From assembly GCA_030618325.1 (NCBI GenBank), contig JAUXDP010000235.1:1-5036 (forward strand): DNA of 5,036 bases, read 5' to 3'. Positions 1 to 5,036 of this stretch are shown in pieces (position 1 is the first letter of the stretch; each line of letters opens with the position of its first letter). Source of the stretch: Methylococcaceae bacterium. GTDB taxonomy: Bacteria > Pseudomonadota > Gammaproteobacteria > Methylococcales > Methylomonadaceae. The position numbers were made by a program, and so were the translations under genes. The notes below the pieces were generated by a model. The model did no database searches. It was given only the letters and a program-made list of their open reading frames with translations, and was not told the origin of the DNA.

Positions 1-42
1 GAACAGCAACCCATGGGTATAGAAAATAATGATCAACTGTAA
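1..42 (+). CDS. possible 3' end of an upstream gene
   Basis: Reading from base 1, thirteen open codons (EQQPMGIENNDQL) end at a TAA at 40-42, overlapping the first secretin ATG by 14 bases. Another frame ends at a TAA at 27-29 that would overlap the same ATG as TAATG. Either could be the end of the preceding gene. In XpsD-type operons the gene before the secretin is usually gspN, and in Xcp-type operons it is gspC. Too little is visible to choose, so this entry only marks that the secretin probably continues an operon from the left. Confidence 0.25.
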   Translation, partial: EQQPMGIENNDQL

Positions 43-2284
43 AAAGAACAAAGCTATGAAACGTTTACTAATAATCCTTGCCAGTGTTGCATTCCTATCC
101 TCATGTGAGCATTTGGGGCCTCACCCAAATAAAAAAATACCACTGATAACTGTAGAAGATCCTACAAAAGATAATACTGAAGATTTAGTATTGGACCAAC
201 TAAGTAACGAAGCATTAGCTGATGATGCTAAAAAAACGTTGAAGGATGAATTTTATCGAGGAACGGGTAGATTCGTCAAATCAACAGGAAAACCGGGGAA
301 ACCTAAAAAAAGCTCGGCATCCGGTAAATTTACGCTTAATTTTGAGGATGCTGCACTCAGCGAGGTTATAAAAGTAATTCTTAGCGATACCCTCAATGAA
401 AGTTACATGGTTAGTCCTAAGGTTATCGGTAAAGTCACATTACAAACATCCAGACCACTAACCAAGGAAGAGCTGCTACCAACACTGGAATTGTTATTAC
501 AAGTTAATAATGCGGCATTAATTAAAGACGGTACGATGTATCGAATTGAACCATTAAACAGCGCATTGAAAGGTGGCGTAGCAATAGGTATGGCCGGAAA
601 AACACCCTCTTCTGGCTATCAAGTACAAATCATGCCCTTACAGTATGTTAGCGTAGAAGAAATGCAGGATATCCTCAAACCCTCGGTATCTGCCACTGCC
701 ATTGTTAGAGCGGACAAGGCTAGAAATATATTAATGGTAGCTGGAACAGCAAAAGAATTGGAAGGCATTAAACAAATAGTGGCAACTTTTGATGTTGACT
801 ATATGCAGGGTATGTCTTTCGGGATTTTTCCTCTGCAAAATAGCGATGTAGAAACGATCAATAAGGAATTGGAAGAAGTTTTCAATAGCGCTGATGGCAA
901 TCCGATGGCCGGAATGTTTAAATTGGTTCCCCTAGAACGTTTGAATGCGATTCTTGTCATTACACCCCAACCAAGATACCTCGATAAAATAAAGTTATGG
1001 ATTACTCGCCTGGATAAGTCTAGCAGCTCAGCTGGGGGTGGGGTTATTGTTTATCGGGTGCAACATATTAAAGCAGTCGATTTAGCGGCAACATTGAATG
1101 AAATATTTGCAGGTGGAGAAAAGAAAAAAACCAAAAAACCTACCGTCGCACCAGGTCGAACAGCGACTAAAATAAGCAGCAAGAAAAATAAAACAACAAA
1201 CAGTAAGATAACCAAAAGGACTACTACCAGCAGACAATCAAGTGCGACTGATATTTCTGGAATCAATGATGTCAAGATTATTGCTGATGAACCAAATAAT
1301 ACTATTGTTGTTGTTGCTACACCACAGGAATATGAAACGATTAAGGCAGTTATTAAAGAATTGGATGTGATGCCTCTGCAAGTTTTGATTGAAGCAACGA
1401 TTATAGAAGTTCGTTTGACAGAGCAAACAAAATATGGGGTTAGTTGGGGCTTTGGGAGTGCCGGGAATATCGGCTCAACTACTGACGACGATGGTAACAC
1501 TACAGTTACAGGTGATGCCGCGAGCAGAGGAATGGCACAGTTAGGCGCTTTAGCAACTACTGCAGCTGCAGCTGCCGGCTCAGGAGGTTTTTCCTATGTA
1601 ATAAGTAACGCAGCGAATACCGTTCAGGCTGCTATAGAAGCATTTGGTAAGGATGATAATATCAATGTTCTTTCTTCACCATCATTATTGGTATTGAATA
1701 ATCATGAAGCGAGAATAAATGTCGGTAACCAAGTCCCTGTTCGTACCAATGAAACCACAAGTCTTGGCTCTGGTATAGGTAGTGATACAGCAGTTAGTAG
1801 CGGGATAGAAACGACAGATACCGGGGTAGAATTAAAAGTTACGCCGCGGGTAAATGCTAATGGTGTTGTCATTATGGAAATAGAACAGAGCGTAAAAGAA
1901 GCAAATAAAACTGACACTTCAGGCATCGATTCGCCAACCATTCTTAATCGTGAAATTAATACCTCTGTCGCTGTGCATAGTGGTGAAACAGTGGTTTTAG
2001 GCGGACTAATAAATGAAAGCTATAGTGATAGTATAACAGGTATACCCTGGTTTAAAGATCTCCCTTATATTGGGCCTTTGTTTGGTGTAACCGATCGCAA
2101 AAAAGAAAAAGATGAGCTAATCGTTTTAATTACACCCAGAGTGGTACAAAACAAAGCTGATGCCAGAAGAGTAACTCGTGAATATCAACTAAGATTGCCA
2201 AGTTTATATGAAATTGAAGATAATCTTAATGATATCAGTGAAGATTTGAAGCATTTGCATACCCATCATATTGATCCCAATTAA
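29..2284 (+). CDS. gspD: type II secretion system outer-membrane liposecretin GspD (XpsD-type)
   Basis: This protein forms the multimeric outer-membrane channel through which the type II secretion system releases folded exoproteins. It has 751 residues from the ATG at 29. A signal peptide (KRLLIILASVAFLSSC) ends in a lipobox with Cys26; the next residue is Glu, not the Asp that retains lipoproteins in the inner membrane, so outer-membrane sorting is expected. A charged linker (27-98) is followed by N0 (about 99-176), N1 (197-257), N2 (262-330, with the phrase LVITPQPRYLDKI), N3 (338-448, interrupted by a Lys/Thr/Ser-rich loop at 364-404) and the secretin core (449-706). The core shows VPVRT (569-573), the signature GVELKVTPRVN (599-609), LGGLI (657-661) and IPWFKDLPYIGPLFG (672-686). 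Length, lipid anchor and N-domain wording match XpsD (about 760 residues) as I remember it; HxcQ is another self-piloted liposecretin. An ATG at 56 gives a more compact 16-residue signal peptide. Neither start has a strong ribosome binding site, so the start is unresolved. Confidence 0.95.
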   Translation: MINCKKNKAMKRLLIILASVAFLSSCEHLGPHPNKKIPLITVEDPTKDNTEDLVLDQLSNEALADDAKKTLKDEFYRGTGRFVKSTGKPGKPKKSSASGKFTLNFEDAALSEVIKVILSDTLNESYMVSPKVIGKVTLQTSRPLTKEELLPTLELLLQVNNAALIKDGTMYRIEPLNSALKGGVAIGMAGKTPSSGYQVQIMPLQYVSVEEMQDILKPSVSATAIVRADKARNILMVAGTAKELEGIKQIVATFDVDYMQGMSFGIFPLQNSDVETINKELEEVFNSADGNPMAGMFKLVPLERLNAILVITPQPRYLDKIKLWITRLDKSSSSAGGGVIVYRVQHIKAVDLAATLNEIFAGGEKKKTKKPTVAPGRTATKISSKKNKTTNSKITKRTTTSRQSSATDISGINDVKIIADEPNNTIVVVATPQEYETIKAVIKELDVMPLQVLIEATIIEVRLTEQTKYGVSWGFGSAGNIGSTTDDDGNTTVTGDAASRGMAQLGALATTAAAAAGSGGFSYVISNAANTVQAAIEAFGKDDNINVLSSPSLLVLNNHEARINVGNQVPVRTNETTSLGSGIGSDTAVSSGIETTDTGVELKVTPRVNANGVVIMEIEQSVKEANKTDTSGIDSPTILNREINTSVAVHSGETVVLGGLINESYSDSITGIPWFKDLPYIGPLFGVTDRKKEKDELIVLITPRVVQNKADARRVTREYQLRLPSLYEIEDNLNDISEDLKHLHTHHIDPN

Positions 2285-2296
2285 TTGATTGGGTTT
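2276..2296 (+). terminator. possible weak terminator at the end of gspD
   Basis: The inverted repeat CCCAAT (2276-2281) / ATTGGG (2288-2293), with a 6-base loop, spans the gspD stop codon and is followed by TTT. The stem is short and the T-run is only three bases, so it would be weak at best. Its position supports gspD being the last gene of its operon. Confidence 0.3.
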
Positions 2297-2322
2297 GCTT
2301 AGCCAGATTATTGATTTACCAC

Positions 2323-2351
2323 AAATACGTATTTTCTAATTGAATAATTAG
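2323..2351. repeat. two adjacent small palindromes downstream of gspD
   Basis: A perfect 12-base palindrome, AAATACGTATTT, lies at 2323-2334. It is followed at once by a 6-bp hairpin, CTAATT (2336-2341) / AATTAG (2346-2351), with a 4-base loop. Both are AT-rich and lack a following T-run. They may be structure in the 3' end of the transcript or chance. I see no coding potential in 2285-2452. Confidence 0.35.
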
Positions 2352-2411
2352 CCTGAATACCACAACCCTCATTGGTAAAAGAACAGGCTTTTCTCTATTC
2401 GTACAGTTATA

Positions 2412-2436
2412 TGAGAGCTACTTTTTGTAGCTCTCA
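2412..2436. terminator. perfect 10-bp hairpin between converging genes (possible bidirectional terminator)
   Basis: TGAGAGCTAC (2412-2421) and GTAGCTCTCA (2427-2436) are perfect reverse complements around a TTTTT loop. The hairpin lies about 130 bases after the gspD stop and about 70 bases after the stop of the small minus-strand ORF, where a shared terminator is expected. No T-run follows on either strand, so it is not a textbook intrinsic terminator. It may instead protect 3' ends or be the target of another factor. Confidence 0.45.
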
Positions 2437-2505
2437 GCCTTATCAAGTAATTTCAGCTAATCAAGTACCCATTCCCATCTCTTCTTGATATGTTTTCCTT
2501 ATTTA

Positions 2506-2739
2506 TCAAAGGTAATGTTGGAAAATGGTAAGGACGATGAGTGAGATTACAGGATTTAAATTGTACTGTAAGCCCTTGGGCAAGTACTTTTCCAATTGGT
2601 AATAGCCAAGTGCACTTCCTGCAAATACATAACACCCTAAAAACCAATGTATTGCGAGGCCCTGTGCTACATACATACCCTCAGTAAGGTTTATAATTCT
2701 TGGTTTTTTTTCGTTGTTGAAATCCATAATAGCTTTCAT
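2506..2739 (-). CDS. small putative two-helix membrane protein, unknown function
   Basis: I do not recognise this 77-residue protein. A polar, basic N-terminus (MKAIMDFNNEKKPR, residues 1-14) is followed by a hydrophobic, aromatic segment at about 24-47 (including AIHWFLGCYVFAGSALGYY), a short Lys/Glu-containing loop, and a second hydrophobic stretch at about 61-75 that runs almost to the stop. This arrangement is plausible for an inner-membrane hairpin protein. The ATG at 2739 has only a weak GGTG-like element upstream, and a second ATG at codon 5 is possible. It diverges from the gene at 2902 and converges on gspD. A run of eight A in the coding strand falls in codons 8-10, a potential slippage site. 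The very short tail after the second helix could mean truncation. It is supported only by open frame and composition, so it could be spurious. Confidence 0.5.
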   Translation of the reverse strand: MKAIMDFNNEKKPRIINLTEGMYVAQGLAIHWFLGCYVFAGSALGYYQLEKYLPKGLQYNLNPVISLIVLTIFQHYL

Positions 2740-2759
2740 TCCAACACCATAAATTAATT

Positions 2760-2778
2760 AACTGATTTGTCGTCAGTT
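2760..2778. repeat. short inverted repeat in the divergent intergenic region
   Basis: AACTGA (2760-2765) and TCAGTT (2773-2778) pair around a 7-base loop, about 20 bases upstream of the minus-strand ATG at 2739. It could affect the leader of the small membrane ORF, or be chance. Confidence 0.25.
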
Positions 2779-2794
2779 TAGACTCATTTCGTAT

Positions 2795-2808
2795 TGGAGA
2801 AGGCTCCA
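2795..2808. repeat. short inverted repeat just upstream of the + promoter
   Basis: TGGAG (2795-2799) and CTCCA (2804-2808) pair around AAGG. They abut the left arm of the larger dyad that starts at 2809. In the minus direction the element would lie at the beginning of the leader of the small membrane ORF. Confidence 0.25.
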
Positions 2809-2833
2809 TATTGATTAATCTTGCCACAATCAA
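2805..2833 (-). promoter_or_regulatory. weak candidate promoter for the minus-strand small ORF
   Basis: On the minus strand TTGATT (2833-2828) and TATGGA (2810-2805) are separated by exactly 17 bases. The -35 matches consensus at 4 of 6 positions, but the -10 matches only at 3 of 6 and lacks the final T. If real, it overlaps the + promoter almost completely, so the two would compete and share any regulator bound to the dyad between them. Confidence 0.2.
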
Positions 2834-2835
2834 TA
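2809..2835. promoter_or_regulatory. candidate operator: 8-bp dyad with an 11-base spacer
   Basis: TATTGATT (2809-2816) and AATCAATA (2828-2835) form a perfect interrupted inverted repeat. It covers the -35, the spacer and the first two bases of the -10 of the + promoter at 2811-2839. The inner edges read T-N11-A, the general shape of a LysR-family site, although many dimeric regulators use similar dyads. No regulator gene is in the window. AT-rich sequence makes chance dyads fairly common, so this is a candidate only. Confidence 0.4.
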
Positions 2836-2839
2836 CAAT
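2811..2839 (+). promoter_or_regulatory. sigma70-like promoter for the 2902-4272 gene pair
   Basis: TTGATT (2811-2816) and TACAAT (2834-2839) are separated by a 17-base spacer. The -35 matches TTGACA at 4 of 6 positions and the -10 matches TATAAT at 5 of 6. Transcription would start near 2846, leaving a leader of about 55 bases before the ATG at 2902. This is the best promoter match I found in the window and fits the divergent gene arrangement. Confidence 0.55.
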
Positions 2840-2901
2840 ACTCTGTTTTGTCTTAAATTACCGTTGTCAGGTGATTACTTTATTTATCGTTGAGTATAAC
2901 A

Positions 2902-3462
2902 ATGAAAGCTTGTGAAAATTGTAGTTCTAATCGAGTCCATATTGGCGAAAACCACAAAAAAATATCTTCTTTTCAGCAGATATGGGGGGTAGCTTTAGTT
3001 TATGTGCCAATACTTTCAATACCCTTTGTTTTTTTCAGTGCTTATGTAACCTATCTGCACTTGAAATTAATGGGTGCAAAAAATATCAAAAAATATTCTG
3101 ACTTTCTTCCAGATAGAAAAAGCCATCGCTATAGCATGAAAAACCAGATAACGATGGAACCAGGTTACAAATTAAGTCCTACTCAAACAAAATTATACTG
3201 GCTTTTCAACTGCACCTGGTATTGCCCAAGCAGTGTAGCCTTGTTTGAATGGCATACTTATCTGGTAAAGCTGGTCGAAAACTGGTGGTGCCCTTTCACT
3301 CATGGAACCAAAGAAGCATATAAAAATGCTTCAATTGACAAATCCTTTTGGCATATTTTTCCTGAAGAAGTTAAAAAAATGGAACAGGATGATATTGATA
3401 ACCCAATGTGGAATGATGAAAATGACTCTGAATCTGTAGATGCGAGTAGTAAAGATAAATAG
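2902..3462 (+). CDS. uncharacterised membrane-associated protein with CxxC N-terminus
   Basis: I do not recognise this 186-residue protein. It opens with MKACENC, a CxxC pair (Cys4, Cys7) like half of a zinc ribbon. A strongly hydrophobic segment follows at about 27-58, with prolines at 35 and 41, so it could be one long helix or a re-entrant hairpin. The rest is rich in aromatic residues: a second Cys pair (Cys104, Cys108), His118, then WWCPFTHG (Cys130, His134) and SFWHIFPEE. The tail is very acidic (DDIDNPMWNDENDSESVD) and looks disordered. The ATG at 2902 is preferred. A TTG at 2890 would add four residues (MSIT), and the only Shine-Dalgarno-like bases (GAG) lie inside that extension. A gap of 51 bases without an evident terminator separates it from the next gene, suggesting co-transcription. 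Metal binding by the Cys/His residues is possible but is inference. Confidence 0.8.
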   Translation: MKACENCSSNRVHIGENHKKISSFQQIWGVALVYVPILSIPFVFFSAYVTYLHLKLMGAKNIKKYSDFLPDRKSHRYSMKNQITMEPGYKLSPTQTKLYWLFNCTWYCPSSVALFEWHTYLVKLVENWWCPFTHGTKEAYKNASIDKSFWHIFPEEVKKMEQDDIDNPMWNDENDSESVDASSKDK

Positions 3463-3498
3463 TGACAACCTGATAGTTACTAATTAAAAAATAAAACT

Positions 3499-3506
3499 AG
3501 AGGAAG
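3499..3506 (+). promoter_or_regulatory. strong ribosome binding site for the 3514 gene
   Basis: AGAGGAAG lies just before the ATG at 3514, with 9 bases between AGAGGA and the ATG. It is the clearest Shine-Dalgarno sequence in the window. It fixes the start of this gene at MCWSG and suggests that the second gene of the pair is translated independently and efficiently. Confidence 0.75.
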
Positions 3507-3513
3507 TATAAGT

Positions 3514-4272
3514 ATGTGTTGGAGTGGTGAAGCATCTGGTGTTCTTGCTGTTGCTGGATTATCAACAGCCGTTTACGTTTATCGAAAGAAGGAATCCAGC
3601 GAGCTTTGGATTCCGTTAGTCTACTTTTCCTTAATGGAATTGTTACAGGCACTTACCTATATCTATATCGACGAATGTGATTTACCTCAGAATCAGATAT
3701 TGACGCTATTTGGCTATCTTCACATTGCATTTCAGCCCTTTTTCGTCAATATGGTCGCAATGTATTTCATACCCAAAGAAGTCAAGCAAAAGATCAGGAC
3801 AACCGTTTACACACTTAGCTCTATTGCAGCCATTGCCATGATGGTTAAAATGTATCCGTTTGCCTGGGCGGGTGTTTGCAAAGTGGGTGTGGAAGGTTTT
3901 TGTGGAACCCAAACCTGCTCTGTTTCCGGTGCTTGGCACATTGCCTGGCAGTTACCGCTCAATGGCTTAATGTCGGGCAATGTTGCCTGGCTACCCGGTT
4001 ATGAATGGGGTTTACATGTATTTGCCTACTCGTTGGCTGCGTTTTATTTACCTATTGTTTATGGTTCGTGGCGATTCGTCGGGTTTCATTACTTAATTGG
4101 CCCGTTGATTTCTGATATTCTGACGGATGATCCTAACGAATATGCCGCTGTCTGGTGTCTGTTCTCTATCGCGCTATGCGTCTCTGTGATAAAAACACCG
4201 GTCAGGAAGTATTTACACGTTAAGAATTGGCCTTATTACAAGAAAATAGTCTCCGAATCTGACTCATCCTGA
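3514..4272 (+). CDS. multi-pass integral membrane protein starting MCWSGEAS (DUF5765-like)
   Basis: This 252-residue protein has about six or seven hydrophobic segments, near residues 5-22, 31-52, 62-86, 98-116, 166-187, 189-202 and 210-226, so it is a polytopic inner-membrane protein. The N-terminal phrase MCWSGEAS reminds me of the DUF5765 family; MCFSA-type N-termini also occur in other DUF families. This is memory, not a search. A loop at about 122-135 holds three cysteines (Cys122, Cys130, Cys135) in the pattern CxxxxxxxCxxxxC, followed by a tryptophan-rich stretch. Other possible functional residues are Cys2, Glu7, Glu42, His70 in YLHIAFQP, His168 and His192. The C-terminus is short, basic and then Ser/Asp-rich. 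No enzymatic domain is recognisable. It has a strong ribosome binding site and probably shares a transcript with the gene at 2902. Function is unknown. Confidence 0.85.
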   Translation: MCWSGEASGVLAVAGLSTAVYVYRKKESSELWIPLVYFSLMELLQALTYIYIDECDLPQNQILTLFGYLHIAFQPFFVNMVAMYFIPKEVKQKIRTTVYTLSSIAAIAMMVKMYPFAWAGVCKVGVEGFCGTQTCSVSGAWHIAWQLPLNGLMSGNVAWLPGYEWGLHVFAYSLAAFYLPIVYGSWRFVGFHYLIGPLISDILTDDPNEYAAVWCLFSIALCVSVIKTPVRKYLHVKNWPYYKKIVSESDSS

Positions 4273-4292
4273 ACAAATAATCTTTTGGAAAA

Positions 4293-4348
4293 CGCGCATA
4301 GAAGACATGCAAAAGACAAGTCAATTGTCCAATATTAATTCATGCGCG
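4293..4348 (-). terminator. possible terminator structure between converging genes
   Basis: CGCGCAT (4293-4299) and ATGCGCG (4342-4348) are perfect reverse complements enclosing a smaller inverted repeat, GACAA (4315-4319) / TTGTC (4325-4329). Read on the minus strand, the outer stem is followed directly by TTTT, as expected for the end of the diguanylate cyclase transcript. The outer loop is long (42 bases), so the fold is uncertain. On the + strand no T-run follows. Confidence 0.3.
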
Positions 4349-4364
4349 CCCTCTTCTTGGCTGA

Positions 4365-5036
4365 TTAGATAACCACACATTGGTTTCGGCCTTTGCTCTT
4401 TGCAGAATACAAACCCTGATCAGCACGCTCAAACAAGGAATCAAAACTATCCGAATCCAAGTATTGGGTTATGCCGCAGGAAATGGTAACCAATATAGCT
4501 TTACCCCCAGCATTAAAGCCACCTTTTTCAATAATAGTCCGGATTTTTTCCGCCATAATTAAACCTGATTCTTTGCTTGTGTCGGGAAGTAGCATAACGA
4601 ATTCTTCGCCACCAAATCGAGCCACGAAGTCTGTCTGTCGACAGTTTTTGGTTAATAGGCTGGAAATAAGCAATAAGGTTTTATCACCTGCCTTGTGACC
4701 ATAATTATCATTGATCTTCTTAAAGTGATCCACATCCCAAATAATCATCGTTAAAGGGGTTTTGTAGCGTTGCCATCGCGCAACCTCAGTGGCCAATTGC
4801 TCTTCATAAGCTCGCCTATTCGGCAAACCGGTTAATTGATCTCTCAGTGCTTTGTCCCGGGCAATTTGCAGCTTGTCTTTTAAATCTTTGGATTCAGTCT
4901 CCATCACCTGAATTTTGGAGCTCATCTTCTTAAGTTGGTTTTGCGTTTCAGTATGTAGTTGGTCTTCCTCTTGTTTATGTTCGTTGATTTGTTGCGCAAT
5001 TTCTTCAAGGCGTGTTGTAATTAATTGCTTCAGCAG
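4365..5036 (-). CDS. GGDEF diguanylate cyclase, C-terminal part (5' end outside window)
   Basis: Diguanylate cyclases join two GTP into the second messenger c-di-GMP. The frame is open to the right edge: 37 codons precede the internal Met at 4925, so the gene starts outside the window and 223 residues are visible. The first ~65 residues are Gln/Glu/Lys-rich with heptad spacing (RLEEIAQQINEHKQEED onward), a coiled coil that probably dimerises the protein. The GGDEF domain follows. Numbered from the first visible codon it has RDQLTGLPNRR (65-75), the metal-binding Asp101 in DVDHFKKIND (101-110), the inhibitory I-site RQTD (133-136), the active-site GGEEF (142-146; bases 4599-4613) and the conserved end YSAKSKGRNQ (210-219). 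The I-site sits five residues before GGEEF, as in feedback-inhibited enzymes. All key residues are present, so activity is expected. The sensory N-terminus is not visible. The gene converges on the membrane gene ending at 4272, with 92 bases between. Confidence 0.93.
   Translation of the reverse strand: MLKQLITTRLEEIAQQINEHKQEEDQLHTETQNQLKKMSSKIQVMETESKDLKDKLQIARDKALRDQLTGLPNRRAYEEQLATEVARWQRYKTPLTMIIWDVDHFKKINDNYGHKAGDKTLLLISSLLTKNCRQTDFVARFGGEEFVMLLPDTSKESGLIMAEKIRTIIEKGGFNAGGKAILVTISCGITQYLDSDSFDSLFERADQGLYSAKSKGRNQCVVI

Noticed and set aside
1051..1500. 149-codon open frame on the minus strand
   Set aside because: It lies wholly inside gspD, and its hydrophobic Val/Leu runs are the antisense of the Lys/Thr-rich N3 loop codons.
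1702..1941. 79-codon minus-strand open frame inside gspD
   Set aside because: Antisense shadow of the conserved secretin core, with no start signal or recognisable domain.
2453..2647. 64-codon minus-strand open frame overlapping the small membrane ORF
   Set aside because: It shares most of its DNA with 2506-2739 in another frame and has no domain-like composition. It could matter only if the small ORF is frameshifted, which cannot be shown here.
2811..2834. FNR-like site suggested by TTGAT and ATCAA
   Set aside because: FNR and CRP sites need fixed short spacing between half-sites (TTGAT-N4-ATCAA for FNR). Here the half-sites are too far apart.
3463..3482. Hairpin AGTGAC/GTTACT (3461-3481) as a terminator between the two membrane genes
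   Set aside because: The stem is six pairs including a G-U, and it is followed by A-rich sequence rather than a T-run, so read-through is more likely.
3706..3939. 77-codon minus-strand open frame
   Set aside because: Antisense to the well-supported polytopic membrane gene at 3514-4272.
4273..4364. c-di-GMP riboswitch near the diguanylate cyclase
   Set aside because: The region lies at the 3' end of that gene, and I see no conserved GEMM-type core.
4380..4698. Two + strand open frames of 60 and 75 codons
   Set aside because: Both are antisense to the GGDEF domain, whose catalytic motifs are clear on the other strand.

Overview
The window looks like chromosomal DNA of a moderately AT-rich gammaproteobacterium (about 40% GC by eye). 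The main evidence is a type II secretion secretin built like Xanthomonas XpsD, encoded at what appears to be the end of its operon. An intact GGDEF diguanylate cyclase fits the same kind of host. No mobile element, rRNA, tRNA or CRISPR array is visible, and the genus cannot be fixed from this sequence.

Layout. Positions 29-2284 (+) encode a complete outer-membrane secretin, GspD, with a lipoprotein signal, N0-N1-N2-N3 periplasmic domains and a secretin core. The first ~40 bases may hold the last codons of an upstream gene, probably also of the secretion operon. Positions 2285-2505 are non-coding, with several small palindromes and one strong perfect hairpin (2412-2436), between converging genes. 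Positions 2506-2739 (-) hold a probable small two-helix membrane protein. Positions 2740-2901 are a divergent intergenic region with a good sigma70-like promoter for the + strand and an 8-bp-arm inverted repeat laid over it. Positions 2902-3462 and 3514-4272 (+) encode two uncharacterised membrane proteins, probably co-transcribed. The second begins MCWSGEAS and resembles a DUF5765-type integral membrane family (recalled, not searched). Positions 4273-4364 separate converging genes. From 4365 to the right edge (-) lies the C-terminal part of a diguanylate cyclase: a long coiled coil and a complete GGDEF domain with an RxxD inhibitory site. Its N-terminus is outside the window.

How they fit together. 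GspD forms the outer-membrane exit channel of the type II secretion system and probably reaches the outer membrane by its own lipid anchor. The diguanylate cyclase makes the second messenger c-di-GMP, but nothing here ties it to the secretion genes. The most open question is the function of the two-gene membrane cassette (2902-4272), the divergent small membrane ORF and the shared regulatory region between them.
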